Source: Linanthus parryae (taxonomy: Eukaryota > Streptophyta > Magnoliopsida > Ericales > Polemoniaceae). From it: 64,000 nt of DNA. The notes under the pieces are model-generated. The model had not been told where the DNA came from. It did not search any database and saw only the letters and a program-made list of their open reading frames with translations. Position 1 is the first letter of the stretch. Each line of letters opens with the position of its first letter. A program made the translations under genes and the position numbers. The DNA lies in the NCBI GenBank assembly GCA_023055425.1, contig JALGPY010000010.1, positions 20,371,363 to 20,435,362 of the forward strand, read 5' to 3'. Positions 49,413 to 60,713 of the stretch are shown here, one piece after another.

Positions 49413-49789
49413 ATGAGCACTAGAAGAGAATCCCAAATAATCAAGGCTGCAGAAGGTTCAAAGAAAGATGCAGAAGGTTCAACCAAAGATCTGTTCAGTG
49501 AGCATACAACTCGGGACAAGGCTACAGTGGTGGTGGACAAAGGAAAACAAGCAGCTCAAGAACAGGGTGATGAAGAATAGGAACAAGCTGATGCTGAGAT
49601 TCCAGAGATTATAACTGAACAACAGTTGTTTGAAGAAACTGGAGGTGCTAGTGGTAATGCAGATCATGAAGTGAATCAAGATGATGAGGATAATGAAGAA
49701 GATATTGGTGAAGAAGATGTTGATCCCAAGGGAGATGGAGACCCAACCCCCTCATTCTTGCATCTTCTTCATTCTTTTTCAAGTCCTTG
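49413..49789 (+). pseudogene. Short acidic 3' ORF, probable deletion form of the SIRE extra ORF
   Basis: ATG at 49,413 opens MSTRRESQIIKAAEGSKKDA and runs, with one in-frame TAG near 49,578, to a strongly acidic stretch (DEDNEEDIGEEDVD) and a stop in the aagtccttgaa motif. It lies where the element at 5,739-16,269 has its 600-codon extra ORF. The charged start and acidic end resemble that protein but the central domain is absent. Confidence 0.5.
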
Positions 49790-49894
49790 AACTCCTTTTC
49801 AAAGTCTTGAAAATTTCTATCCATTCAAAACTGTTTACTAAATTTTTTTTTCAAACTTTGATCCAACCTTTTCTCATTCTTTTTTTTATGAACG

Positions 49895-49914
49895 TCAAAA
49901 AGGGGGAGAAATTT
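49895..49914 (+). other. Upstream polypurine tract
   Basis: gtcaaaaagggggagaaatt, identical in core to the upstream tract of the first SIRE-like element. Confidence 0.7.
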
Positions 49915-50116
49915 AGGAGTTTTATTTATTTTCTGGCTTAGAGATCTGGTTTAGATCAATTGGCTTTGCTGGTAGACTTTACTGCTATTTTTGTTCCTAA
50001 TAAGTTGGATCACTTAGATATCTTGTGTTAAGTTTTACTTTTAAGGATTCTTCTATGCTCTAATGAATATTTGTTTGCAGATAATGAATTCCTAAAGGGA
50101 TTTTGGTTTTGTCTTT

Positions 50117-50131
50117 CATTAAGGGGGAGAT
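50117..50131 (+). other. Terminal polypurine tract
   Basis: cattaagggggagat just before the LTR start TGTAAGTTCAGCC at 50,132. Confidence 0.7.
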
Positions 50132-51415
50132 TGTAAGTTCAGCCTGTTTCAAAGGCTTGAAAGAGCTTGTCTGTTTCAAGGCCTTGAAACTGATTTTGAA
50201 TCTAACACTGCAAATTCTGGCATGAGCTTGGGGGGATCTGATAATCTTCAAACTCCTAATCTCTTATAATTCATTATATGTTACTTGATGATGGAAGACA
50301 AATCATTCTTCTATTATAAACTGTGATTAATCTATGTGTTTGACTCAGTTTTTTGCAGGGATATATAGTTTCCTATTTTGCAGGATTATTTCCAAATCTA
50401 TATGACTTCAGGATGGAAATCAATCTATCAGATCTATTATGCACATTGATCTGCTGTATCTAAAGCTTCCCAACTTCGTACAAACAAGATCAAGTCAGCA
50501 TCTTTGAAGAAACTGAGCAACTAGTCGTTGGGAGAGCTGTTATAAGAGTAAAAGACTTGCACCTAATTTTTAGAAAAGTTTGTTAATGAAGATCCTGCAG
50601 ATCTTCAATTCAAACAAGCTGCATAAAAGGGATTTTGAATGAGGAATTTCGAGACACAACAGAGTAGAACACAAAGAGACATTCAAACTCCACAGAGGAT
50701 TGACAAGCAACCAAGATGCATATCCACATCAGTCAATCCCATGATCTGAAGAACAGTCCACATTCACTGAAGACTTAGCTCTCAGTGTTCTTCTCTTCTG
50801 ATCTTCATTTGTATACATTTTTTATAATACTTCCTGTTCATACTCTCGTGGGTTGTTCAAGGAGAAAAATATAGAATTCTTAGTTAATTAGTTAGCTAGA
50901 GTATGTACTACATAGGTTTGTGTGAACCACAAGCTGTAACGGAGTAAGGCATCTCTCTATGCTTGAGATCTAGGGCTTAGCTTTTGATTAATAAAAATTT
51001 AATTGAAAATCCTGCAGGGATTAAGTCCATGAGGTAGAGACATAGGTCCAAGTGGACTGAACTATATATATCACTATGTCTCTTGCATTTACTTTGCTGA
51101 ATTTTACTTAGCTTACAAACTGCTCAAAACATATTTTCAGTTCAAGGGATTGAACCTCATTTCAAGGCCTTGAAAACTATCAACTTTCTATTCATTTACT
51201 GTTTTGACTCCAAGGACTTGAAACTAATTTCAAGTCCTTGAAATACTTGTTGCATTCCACAAACTTCTTTGAAACCACTCTTGGCCTTGAAATACTTGCT
51301 GCATTGCACAAACTTATTTGAAACCACTCTTTTAGCAAAAGTTTTAAGAGTTGTCATACTCTATTCAACCCCCCCCCCCTTCTAAAGTATTGATCATGTA
51401 GTTATTCCTACTGAA
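50132..51415 (+). repeat. 3' LTR of the second SIRE-like element
   Basis: Starts TGTAAGTTCAGCCTG. It contains ctattcaacccccccccctt (51,361-51,382), which corresponds on the minus strand to the poly-G context in the first element. The end is placed at about 51,400-51,430 by analogy only. Confidence 0.7.
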
Positions 51416-51613
51416 CCTTCATTCACCCCATCCAAATCATAATTTAATATGGAAAAAACGATGGAGATGGCATGGGTGGTGGTGGTTTTGTGTTATTTTG
51501 TCGAGTCGAGAGGAGATCGAGATCCGAAGAACCGGAAGAGACCACACAGAGAATAGACGAAGGGAATGAATGGTTGAGTAGTTGATATGGCTAACGATGG
51601 AGATCTAATGGTG
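51416..51613. other. Short non-element stretch before the solo LTR
   Basis: About 200 bases without an ORF or recognised repeat; it is the left host flank of the solo LTR. Confidence 0.5.
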
Positions 51614-51618
51614 GTTAA

Positions 51619-53021
51619 TGTTGGAATAGATGCCCTAGAGGCAATCTAGTTTAGTATGAACTTGTTTTTGGCTAGAACACTCATTGTATTATTTGTTGGA
51701 TATTTAAGATAATGAAGTCCCTAGATTTACAATTGTGTTGTTTATCTTAAATATCCCTAGTCCATTATAATGATTAATGGGACAATCATCTATAGACTAG
51801 TATGGGTTGGACTGATATATAGATATCATGATCCAACGCGTGGGTGTGCATTAAGCGTAATGGCGTGCTGGATCGACCCATCTCCGGGAAGGCTACATAC
51901 ATGTTATGTGGAGTCACAAGCGCTTCTCGTGGTGACAACGGTATTGTCATCCTTAGACTTGAAGTCACTAGATTATCTAGTTGTGGATAATTGTGATTTT
52001 GGTAGCGTCAAACGCTACATCATAACTGGGTAGCTATAAAGGCGTGTACCGGATACAATAAGAAGCAAGCTTAGATATCGTAGTAGATGTATATAGAATT
52101 TGTCCCTTCGACATAACCGGAGAAAATATCCGAGGCCACTCGAGGGATAGTGCTTATGGAATGTCTGGCCAGAATCAAATAAATCAATATGGGATATTGA
52201 TATTATTTGCACGAATAAGGCTATTCCCAGTATCAAGAAAATATGGATTGGATATACGAGTGTGACTTGTATGTCTCGTGTCCAATCCGGATATAGATAC
52301 AAAGGGATGTGAAAATTACTTGCACAAGGTTTTTCGGATGACTATTCTATTAGTTGGCTAGAATGGATATCTTGCTAGAGACCGCTCCATATTAGCAACT
52401 TGTTGCTACCAACTAGATAGAACCTATGGGGTCACACGCTATACAAAGTTGAACTAGAGTTGGAAATTAATTAATTAGAATGATCACTTTGCAACACCTT
52501 GCAAACTAAGTAGGACTAATATGCAAGGAATGGACTAATCCGAATTCATGTTGGATTAGGAAGGGCCTATAGGTAGTTGACAAGGAGAGGTTGGACTATA
52601 TAAATGATGCTCCTATCTTCCTTCCCACACTAATGCTCATAACATAAGTAAGTGGTTGAGAACAAAGGAGAGAGCAAGCCAAGCTAGAGAGGCTGACCGC
52701 CCCCCTAGCCGACCGCCCCTACCCGTCGGCCACAAGGAAGCCGTGGGCTTCCCTTGTTGCTAAGTGTTGCGTGATATCTTCTTCCTCTTCCCCCGGTCCA
52801 ATCTAGCACAAAGGAGAAGGAAGATCTAGATCTCAACTCTAGGCGTTGATCAACCGTAGAGACGTGACACAATTCACGTTACAAGTCATTACAGGAAAAA
52901 CCCTAAGGTGTGTAACATGATTCTTCCTTTACCATCGTTATGATTCTCTTCCTGTGATCCTTGAAGGGTATTGGATGGATAATTTATTTTTTCGCTGCGT
53001 ATCCATGATCAAAATCCTACA
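51619..53021 (+). mobile_element. Solo copia LTR with intact target duplication
   Basis: 1,403 bases, TGTTGGAATAG to ATCCTACA, flanked by the perfect 5-bp duplication GTTAA (51,614-51,618 and 53,022-53,026). It has no internal sequence, the product expected from recombination between the two LTRs of one element. It is the best-preserved member of the family seen at 2,790, 24,240 and 45,465. Confidence 0.95.
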
Positions 53022-53026
53022 GTTAA

Positions 53027-54968
53027 TTTCTAAATCATGCAATCCAAAGGTCAGGTTCAAATTATCAGTTTTATTCAAGGTTTTGTAAGAAGAAAATTGT
53101 GTGTCACAACAATAATTAATGTGGGGAATACTATTACTCCAAGGGTAGCTTTTTGGCCGTGAAAAACTTGTACATTTCCCTACAGGTTCAAAAATTAAAT
53201 GTGAATATGTAAAATTTTGTCGCAACGGCTTGCACACGCGGAAAATGAATGTAGTATCCACGGTAGCCTAACGTCGAGCAAAAGTGCATGGGCATGCGCC
53301 ATTTTCCTTCTAGTGAAGGCTATTTACAACAAACAGATAACAGAGGCAGTGGATGAGATCCAACAGTGAAAGAAGTGACGGAAGAATAAAAACTATGTGG
53401 GGGCGACATCGTTTTTCGAAAAAGAAATGGCCCAACACACTGATAACTGTGTTTTAGAGTTATCGTTCTTACACGATTCTTTATATCATTTCGCGTGCAA
53501 TCCGGGTAAATTATTTGAGTTTACGCTACGATTGTGAGAAATATAGCATGTTGTGCATTTCAAGAAACTGGAGCTCGGGAATGTGTAATGGAGCGGAATG
53601 AACTCCAGGAGAATGAGGAGGCTCAAGAACATGTTTGTAGTTGAATTCTTTTAAGCCAAGAGCAAGGAAGCAAAGCAAAAGAATTTGAATTCCCCACACC
53701 CGCCGTATAATCAGTATACTGGTCACACGACCAGTCTCACTTAGCCAATATGGAAGAACAAATAAAAACGCAGCCACCTTCTAGTCGTACGACAATGACA
53801 CTACTAGTCAGAGTTGGGAGTTTTAAAGCAATTTGGAGGATAGTTTAGGCAAGAATTGAAGAGAATTACAATTAATTGACCTAGTCACGTATAGAGAAGA
53901 TCATCTTTTATGGTGATTCATTGATTTACGCAAGTAAGGGAGAGGACAAGAGCACGAAGGAGAGAAGAACAAGGCCGATGTTCGAATTCATTGGTAATGC
54001 ATAACTTTTTCATTGTGTTACTACTAACACCAACTGTATGTGTTACAACAAATGACTTCCTAGTATGTGCAGTTAAATCATCTTCTCTGTTGGTGTTTGT
54101 TCGTTAATAAAACTTCGTAGTAATTTTTTCTTTTCCAAGAAACGAATGATAATAATTAGATTTGATTACTTAATGCATATTCTCTATATAACGAAATTAA
54201 CAAATTGTAGCCCCCACTTCTAGAATAGGCTTGTTACATCCCCATTTGCAATAAAATATACTAACTGAAACTGACATAATTAATTTAAACACCGTTAATA
54301 ACAGGGAGGGTATAATTGTCAAATGCATTACAGATAAACTTATATTAAATAAAAAAAATGTAAAATAAAGAAAAATGAAGAAGATAAGTGTGAAAGAAGA
54401 TGAGAACTTCGATGGTTGACTCTCGCATCGCATATCTCTGCCTCCTTGTCTATCATATCTCCGCCCCTCCCTGAGATCGATTTCTGTAGTGGAGTTCGGA
54501 AATAAGGTATGGAAACCACGTCCTCACTGTGATAAAGACAACAACAACAATGGCGAAGAAGTTGATTGCTTCCACTGGAAGTGGCGTTCGATCTGGAGAA
54601 AACGCCGCCAAATCACTCTGATAAAAAACTGAATCTTTGAGGAGTTCAGTGCAGATCGACGTTTTCTATTTTCGGTCCTCTGTTCCAATTGTGCTGAATT
54701 GTTGGGTTTGGGATGAGAATTGGATTCTGCTGAATCTGTTCAGGTTCTCTCGGAGTTTGGGTCGTACTCAATGCAAAAGAGAGGGGCGTTGATCGTAGCG
54801 GGAAAAACAGAGAGGGAGCTAGATACAGATGACGGATGCTATGGAGGTTCTTTGATGGAGGCGGTGATGGTTGCGGTGGATCGACGGAGAGAGGCCGCAG
54901 TGATTGGGTTCTGGGTTCGATTGGGATGGGAGTTCTGGGTTCGATTGGAGTTATGGGTTCTATTGAGT
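53027..54968. other. Non-element region, no supportable gene
   Basis: Two kilobases without recognisable transposon coding sequence. A minus-strand frame (53,526-53,777) opens with GTG and has a hydrophobic stretch, but I do not recognise it. A small inverted repeat, actggtc-acac-gaccagt, lies at 53,718-53,735. At 54,915-54,968 the phrase tgggttcgattgg repeats. The region continues at 60,714 beyond the Reina-like insertion. Confidence 0.5.
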
Positions 54969-54973
54969 TGGGG

Positions 54974-55491
54974 TGTTATGATTCTGTGCAGGGACTAAAG
55001 TGAAAGGCTGCATAAACGGTGGTTGTCTAATTAGGACTGAAGTGAAAACTCTTACAAACTGTGGTTGTATAATTTTGGAGTAGCAGTAGCCGTTGGATGG
55101 CTTTGAGATTGAATCTCAGCCATCCAACAAGTTTAGAACGTTGGATTTAAACCAGTAAGTGTAGCGGCATCGTTTTGGGGTAGATGGCAAGCGAGGAGTC
55201 CACGTCAGCTAGTCACCGGGTTATGATTGGTCAATTCCAACTGGGTTGGCTGACGTGGCCTTGCCGTTAGGAAGTCTAGTAAACTACACCTACCTCCCCT
55301 TTGCTATAAATAGCCGGGGCTGTAATGAAATATTCATCATGTTAAATGAAATTCCATTTCTTCCCCAATTCTCTCTGATTTCCAAACCCTAACTTCTTCT
55401 TCTTCAATTCTTCGGAGTAATTCTCCGATCAACGGTGTTTTCCGGCGGTTCTCTCACCGGCGACAGCAACTGTGAGGTCAGGGACCTCACA
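54974..55491 (+). repeat. 5' LTR of the Reina-like element
   Basis: 518 bases. Differences from the 3' LTR are five scattered substitutions (in gcggcatcg, ggcaagcg, tcaccggg, ccttgccg and caactgtg). Confidence 0.96.
55305..55312 (+). promoter_or_regulatory. TATA box of the 5' LTR
   Basis: TATAAATA in ttgctataaatagccgg, about 190 bases before the LTR end; identical in the 3' LTR at 60,532-60,539. A pyrimidine-rich leader (ttcttcttcttcaattc) follows. Confidence 0.75.
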
Positions 55492-55494
55492 TGT

Positions 55495-55511
55495 TGGTAT
55501 CAGAGCCTGGT
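55495..55511 (+). other. Primer-binding site for initiator tRNA-Met
   Basis: TGGTATCAGAGCCTGGT, a perfect core, three bases after the 5' LTR. Confidence 0.9.
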
Positions 55512-55533
55512 TACTGAACCTACAAACTCAGAA

Positions 55534-56147
55534 ATGACCAAAACCAGAAGCCAAAATTTCATCGCCATGGATGCAGATGCGAAGGTCCTGGTGTTGGAAG
55601 AGAGGCTCAACGACTACGAGGACACGATTGATGGTGTGCGAGTACAGTTTGTCAAACTGGAAGAAGGTATGCAAACTCAAATTCATAGTATGAGATCTGA
55701 GCTTAAAAATGACCTAAAAGAAGGACTATATGCTATGGAGAAAAAATTTGATGACCAATTCAAGCGAATTACAAACTGCTATAATTTGTTAGCAAACCAG
55801 AGAGATAAAGAGAAAATGGCAGGACACTCTGAGGTGATAAATGAGGACAGTAGAGCTTCAATTTCTCAGGGAAAGAGACCTGAAGTTACTAGCTGTTTAT
55901 TCAAAGAAATTAATTCAGAGGAGAACAATGTGTGCATGAAAAATTACTCTCAAGGAGGAATTCCCCTGCCAAAAATTGAATTTCCTAAGTTTGGAGGAAG
56001 AGATCCACTAGGTTGGCTGCAAAAAGTGGATAGATATTTCCAGATATATAGGATGAATGATTGCCAAAAGCTGGTAATGGCATCATTACATTTAGAAGGA
56101 GATGCTGATTATTGGTATAGGTCTGAGTTTGATGATCTAGAAGAGTT
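55534..56147 (+). pseudogene. Reina-like gag, N-terminal part
   Basis: The ATG at 55,534 (MTKTRSQNF) is the first after the primer site; the frame is also open through the LTR but that part would not be coding. About 205 codons cover a coiled-coil-like start and the beginning of the retrotransposon gag domain (PKIEFPKFGGRDPLGWLQKV, LHLEGDADYWY). The frame is lost near 56,140-56,148 in agaagagttttgtgg by a one-base indel, and gag resumes in another frame with WTQFSEKLCVEF. Confidence 0.88.
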
Positions 56148-58379
56148 TTGTGGACTCAATTTAGTGAAAAATTATGTGTGGAGTTTGCTGAGCCTGGTCA
56201 TGAAAATGTACTGGGAGTTTTCAACAAGTTAGTGCAGCAAACTACAGTAGCTGAGTACCAGTCTAGGTTTGAAGCCTTGAGGCCTAGGATCAAAGCTCTA
56301 CAACCCTGGGCTGATGACATGTACTTTGTGAGGTGTTTCTTAAGTGGATTGAGGGAAGATTTGCATAAAGCTGTGCAGCTGCAGTTTCCAAAAACTTTGT
56401 CTCAGGCCAAGGCACTAGCTAGATTACAAGAAGCTCATGTTGATTCTTTGGAAAAGCACATGTCCAGAAAAGGGGGTAATAAACTGCATCAGCACTCTAG
56501 CAGCTGGGAAAGAAACAAAACCAGCTCAGGGGGGCAAATCAAAGAGGAAGTGAGTCATAAAACTCCCAACACTATTGTCAAAAGATTAAGTGCTGCTGAA
56601 ATGAAAGAGAAGAGGGATAAGAAGCTATGTTTCTACTGTGATGAGAGCTATACACCAGGACATAAGTGCACAAAGAAATCACTGTATTTGTTGATTGGAG
56701 ATGAGGAGGAAGATAACTGCTATGAAGACAATGTCACAGGAAAGGAGGAAGTTATTATGGAAGCTCCCACCAAGGAAGTGACTGAAGAAGAAGCTCCATT
56801 AGGAATATCATTACATGCCATGTCTGGTTGCTCTAATGCAGAAACCATCAGAATCTCAGGGCACATTAATGGCAAACTGGTACATGTATTAATTGACACT
56901 GGAAGTACTCACAACTTCATTGACTGCAGCACTGCTAGAAGGGTGAATTGTGAGAGTCAAGGTACAAGAGAGATGCAAGTAGCTGTTGCTGATGGTAGTA
57001 GAATAAGCAGTACTGCAATTTGTAAGGAAGTGCCATTAAAGTTGCAGAAATGCCAAGTGACTGTTGACTTAAGAGTATTGCCTCTAGGAAGCTGTGATGT
57101 GGTTTTAGGAGCTCAATGGCTCAAGAAGGTGAGCCCAGTCTCACTGGATTTCAACAAAAGGACTTTTGGATTTCAGCTGGGTGGACAAGAAATGTTGTTA
57201 ACAGCAAATAATGACATGGAGAAGATCAAGGAGGCACAATTACAAGAACTCCATGAGTATTGCCAGCACAATGAGAACTGTATTTCAGCTCAACTCTACT
57301 CAATTGGAGCTGTCTGTGGAAGTCAAGAAACTCCAGAAGAATTGGTCAACCTAGTACAACAATATGGGGATCTGTTTGCAGAACCTACCCAGCTGCCACC
57401 TCCAAGGAGCCAAGACCACAAAATACCACTCATAGAAGGGGCAAAACCAGTGTGCTTGAGGCCTTATAGGTACCCATACCTACAAAAAAATGAAATTGAG
57501 AAGATGGTGCAAGAAATGCTTCAAAATGGGGTAATACAACCCAGTACCAGCCCCTTCTCAGCACCTGTGTTATTGGTCAAAAAGAAGGATGGGACTTGGA
57601 GATTTTGTGTGGATTACAAGGGTCTTAATGACATTACTGTAAAGAACAAATTTCCCATACCTGTTATTGATGAACTCATGGATGAGTTAAAGGGGGCAGC
57701 AGTGTTTTCAAAGCTAGATTTGAGATCTGGCTATCACCAAGTGAGAATGGCTGAGGCAGATGTATTCAAAACTGCTTTCAGAACTCATGAGGGATTATAT
57801 GAATTTAGAGTTATGCCATTTGGCTTAACTAATGCACCAGCCACCTTTCAATGCCTTATGAATGATATCTTCAGATCACAGCTAAGAAAGACTGTACTGG
57901 TGTTCTTTGATGACATCTTGGTCTATAGTGGATCTATGGAATTGCACAAACAGCATCTGGGAATGGTCTTTGAGACAATGAGAAGACACAAATTGTATGC
58001 CAAACTTAGTAAGTGTTCTTTTGGCTTAGATGCAGTGGAGTATTTGGGTCACATTATCAGCAAGGAAGGAGTGCAAACTGATCCTAAGAAGTTAGAAGCT
58101 ATGAAAGAGTGGCCCTTGCCTACAAATCTCAAGGGACTCAGAGGATTTCTGGGTCTCACTGGTTACTATAGAAGATTTGTGAAGAATTATGGAGCTCTAG
58201 CCAGACCTCTAACATTGTTGTTAAAGAAGGGAAATTTTAATTGGACTGAAGAAGCTACCTCAGCTTTCAACAAGCTCAAAGAAGCTATGGTGACAGCTCC
58301 TGTTTTGTCCTTACCTGACTTCACTAAAATGTTTGTAGTGGAGGCAGATGCCTGCTATGATGGTATTGGGCAGTTTTGA
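56148..58379 (+). pseudogene. Reina-like gag C-terminus, protease, reverse transcriptase, start of RNase H
   Basis: A 743-codon open stretch after the gag frameshift. In order: rest of gag (residues 1-105), the chromovirus zinc knuckle CFYCDESYTPGHKC (about 160-173), the protease with active site LIDTGSTHNF (about 247-256), then RT (about 420-650). RT shows YRYPYLQKNEIEKMV, FCVDYKGLNDITVKNKFPIP, FSKLDLRSGYHQVRM, FRVMPFGLTNAPATFQ and the catalytic FFDDILVYS (about 586-594). RNase H begins at EADACYDGIG. All catalytic residues I can check are present. The frame ends at a premature TGA (58,377-58,379) produced by loss of one base in a G run (attgggcag), so RNase H continues in the next frame. 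Confidence 0.93.
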
Positions 58380-60160
58380 TGCAGCATAACAGACCACTGG
58401 CTTATTTTAGCAAGGCTCTTGCTCCTAGACATCTGGGGTTATCTACCTATGAGAAGGAATTGCTAGCTCTTGTCCATGCCATTTCCAAGTGGAGGTCCTA
58501 TTTAGAGGGTGGTAAATTCATCATTAAGACTGACCACCACAGCCTCAAGTACTTGCTGGAGCAGAAATTAACATCAGTTCTTCAACAGAAATGGATTTCT
58601 AAACTGCTAGGGCTGCACTATGAAATCCAATATAAGAAGGGCCAAGACAATAAAGTGGCTGATGCTCTCTCAAGAAGGAATACACTAGAGACTACACTAG
58701 CAGGGGTATGTGCAGCAGTATCATCAGTTACTCCAAAATGGTTACAAGAGGTGAAGGAGAGTTACAAAGAGGACTTAGAAGTCAAAGACAGAATGACTAA
58801 ACTCTCTATTGACTCTACTGCAGTACCTGGATTCCAACTCCAAGATGGAGTTTTGAAGCATAAGGGGTTACTTTATGTTGGCAGTGGTACTGAGTTGAGG
58901 CAGCACATCATACAAGAGCTTCATAACACTGGAGTAGGAGGCCACTCTGGCATTTTGGGAACTTACAAAAGAGTTAAAATGCTGTTCACTTGGCAAGGTT
59001 TGAAGAAACAGGTCAAAAAGTGGGTACAAAGCTGTGATATATGCCAGAGAATGAAGGCAGAGCATCTTCCTTATCCAGGGTTATTGCAACCCTTGCCTAT
59101 TCCAGATCAACCATGGATCCACATTGCAATGGATTTTGTTGATGGCCTTCCAAAATCAGAGAACAAGACTACTATCTTGGTGGTAATTGACAGACTGTCC
59201 AAATATGGCCATTTCATAGCAATCAGCCATCCTTATACTGCTGAGGAGGTAGCTGATATTTTCTTTCAAAATATTTGCAAGTTACATGGCCTTCCCAGTT
59301 CTATTGTGAGTGACAGGGATCCAATTTTCTTGAGCCAATTTTGGAACACCCTATTTAAACTCATGGGCACTCAATTGAAATATTCTACTGCTTATCATCC
59401 CCAGACAGATGGCCAAAGTGAGAGGCTTAACCAGTGTTTGGAGGTGTACCTCAGATGCCTCACTGGGGATAGACCAAAGAGGTGGGTGAAATGGTTGAGT
59501 TTAGCTGAATGGTGGTACAACACTAATTACCACACAGCTCTGCAGGTCACTCCTTTTGAAGCTGTGTATGGATTTAAGCCTCAACATTATAACTTCCACC
59601 AGCTTAACAAGACTGGCATTGACTCTGTGGATTCTTTCATCAGTGATAGATCTAGATTGCTTCAGCTTCTCAAAGACAATTTAGTTAAGGCTCAAGAAAG
59701 GATGGTTCACTATGCCAATAAGCATAGGACAGAAAGGGAGTTTTTGGTGGGAGATTGGGTATTTTTGAAGTTACAACCCTACAGGCAAAGTTCTGTACAG
59801 CTCATAAGTAATTACAAGCTTTCTGCTAGGTTTTATGGGCCATTCAAGATATTGCAGAAAGTAGGCAAGGTGGCTTATAAGTTGGATCTTCCCACACAGT
59901 CCAGGATTCACCCTGTCTTCCAAGTGTCTCAGCTCAAGAAGGCCATTGGAGCTTACACTGCTTCACCAACTTTGCCAGCTGTGGGTGCTGAAGGTCAATT
60001 CCTGGTTGAACCTGTGGCTATACTGGATAGAAGGCTCACCAAACAAGGTAATAGTTCTACTGTTAAGGTTTTGGTGCAGTGGATGAATCTCTCTCCTTCT
60101 GAGGCAACATGGGAGGACTACTACCAGTTAAAGAAGCAGTTTCCTAGTTTTCAAGCTTGA
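58380..60160 (+). pseudogene. Reina-like RNase H C-terminal part, integrase and chromodomain
   Basis: About 593 open codons after the second frameshift. The RNase H remainder includes HNRPLAYFSKAL, TDHHSLKYLLEQ and VADALSRR. Integrase has an intact H2C2 zinc finger (GGHSG... SCDICQRMK, about 58,940-59,055). Its DDE core has D in AMDFVDGLPKSENKTT, D in SDRDPIFLSQFW and E in TDGQSERLN. The GPF-type C-terminal region (SARFYGPFKILQKVGKVAYK) follows, then a chromodomain (about 60,006-60,150: VAILDRRL, VKVLVQWMN, EATWEDYYQLKKQFP). Chromodomains of this group bind histone marks and steer integration. The stop at 60,158-60,160 is natural. Confidence 0.93.
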
Positions 60161-60173
60161 GGGCAAGCTCATT

Positions 60174-60190
60174 TTCAAGGGGAGGGCACT
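60174..60190 (+). other. Polypurine tract
   Basis: tttcaaggggagggcac directly before the 3' LTR. Confidence 0.8.
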
Positions 60191-60708
60191 TGTTATGATT
60201 CTGTGCAGGGACTAAAGTGAAAGGCTGCATAAACGGTGGTTGTCTAATTAGGACTGAAGTGAAAACTCTTACAAACTGTGGTTGTATAATTTTGGAGTAG
60301 CAGTAGCCGTTGGATGGCTTTGAGATTGAATCTCAGCCATCCAACAAGTTTAGAACGTTGGATTTAAACCAGTAAGTGTAGCGGCGTCGTTTTGGGGTAG
60401 ATGGCCAGCGAGGAGTCCACGTCAGCTAGTCACGGGGTTATGATTGGTCAATTCCAACTGGGTTGGCTGACGTGGCCTGGCCGTTAGGAAGTCTAGTAAA
60501 CTACACCTACCTCCCCTTTGCTATAAATAGCCGGGGCTGTAATGAAATATTCATCATGTTAAATGAAATTCCATTTCTTCCCCAATTCTCTCTGATTTCC
60601 AAACCCTAACTTCTTCTTCTTCAATTCTTCGGAGTAATTCTCCGATCAACGGTGTTTTCCGGCGGTTCTCTCACCGGCGACAGCAACCGTGAGGTCAGGG
60701 ACCTCACA
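60191..60708 (+). repeat. 3' LTR of the Reina-like element
   Basis: 518 bases, ending GACCTCACA and followed by the TSD TGGGG. Confidence 0.96.
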
Positions 60709-60713
60709 TGGGG

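Larger units (their letters stand above)
54974..60708 (+). mobile_element. Reina-like Ty3/gypsy chromovirus, young, nearly intact
   Basis: 5,735 bases with the perfect 5-bp duplication TGGGG (54,969-54,973 and 60,709-60,713), two 518-base LTRs (TGTTATGATTC to GACCTCACA), a tRNA-Met primer site, one gag-pol reading frame broken twice, and a polypurine tract. The LTRs differ at only five positions (about 1%). Small size, short LTRs and a C-terminal chromodomain point to the Reina branch. Domain order is gag, protease, RT, RNase H, integrase, chromodomain. Confidence 0.95.

Noticed and set aside
53526..53777. 83-codon minus-strand frame with a hydrophobic segment
   Set aside because: Begins with GTG rather than ATG, no family recognised and no neighbouring exons; left as unexplained DNA.
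54720..54998. 92-codon ORF just before the Reina-like element
   Set aside because: It runs across the TSD into the 5' LTR, so its end is created by the insertion; no recognisable domain.
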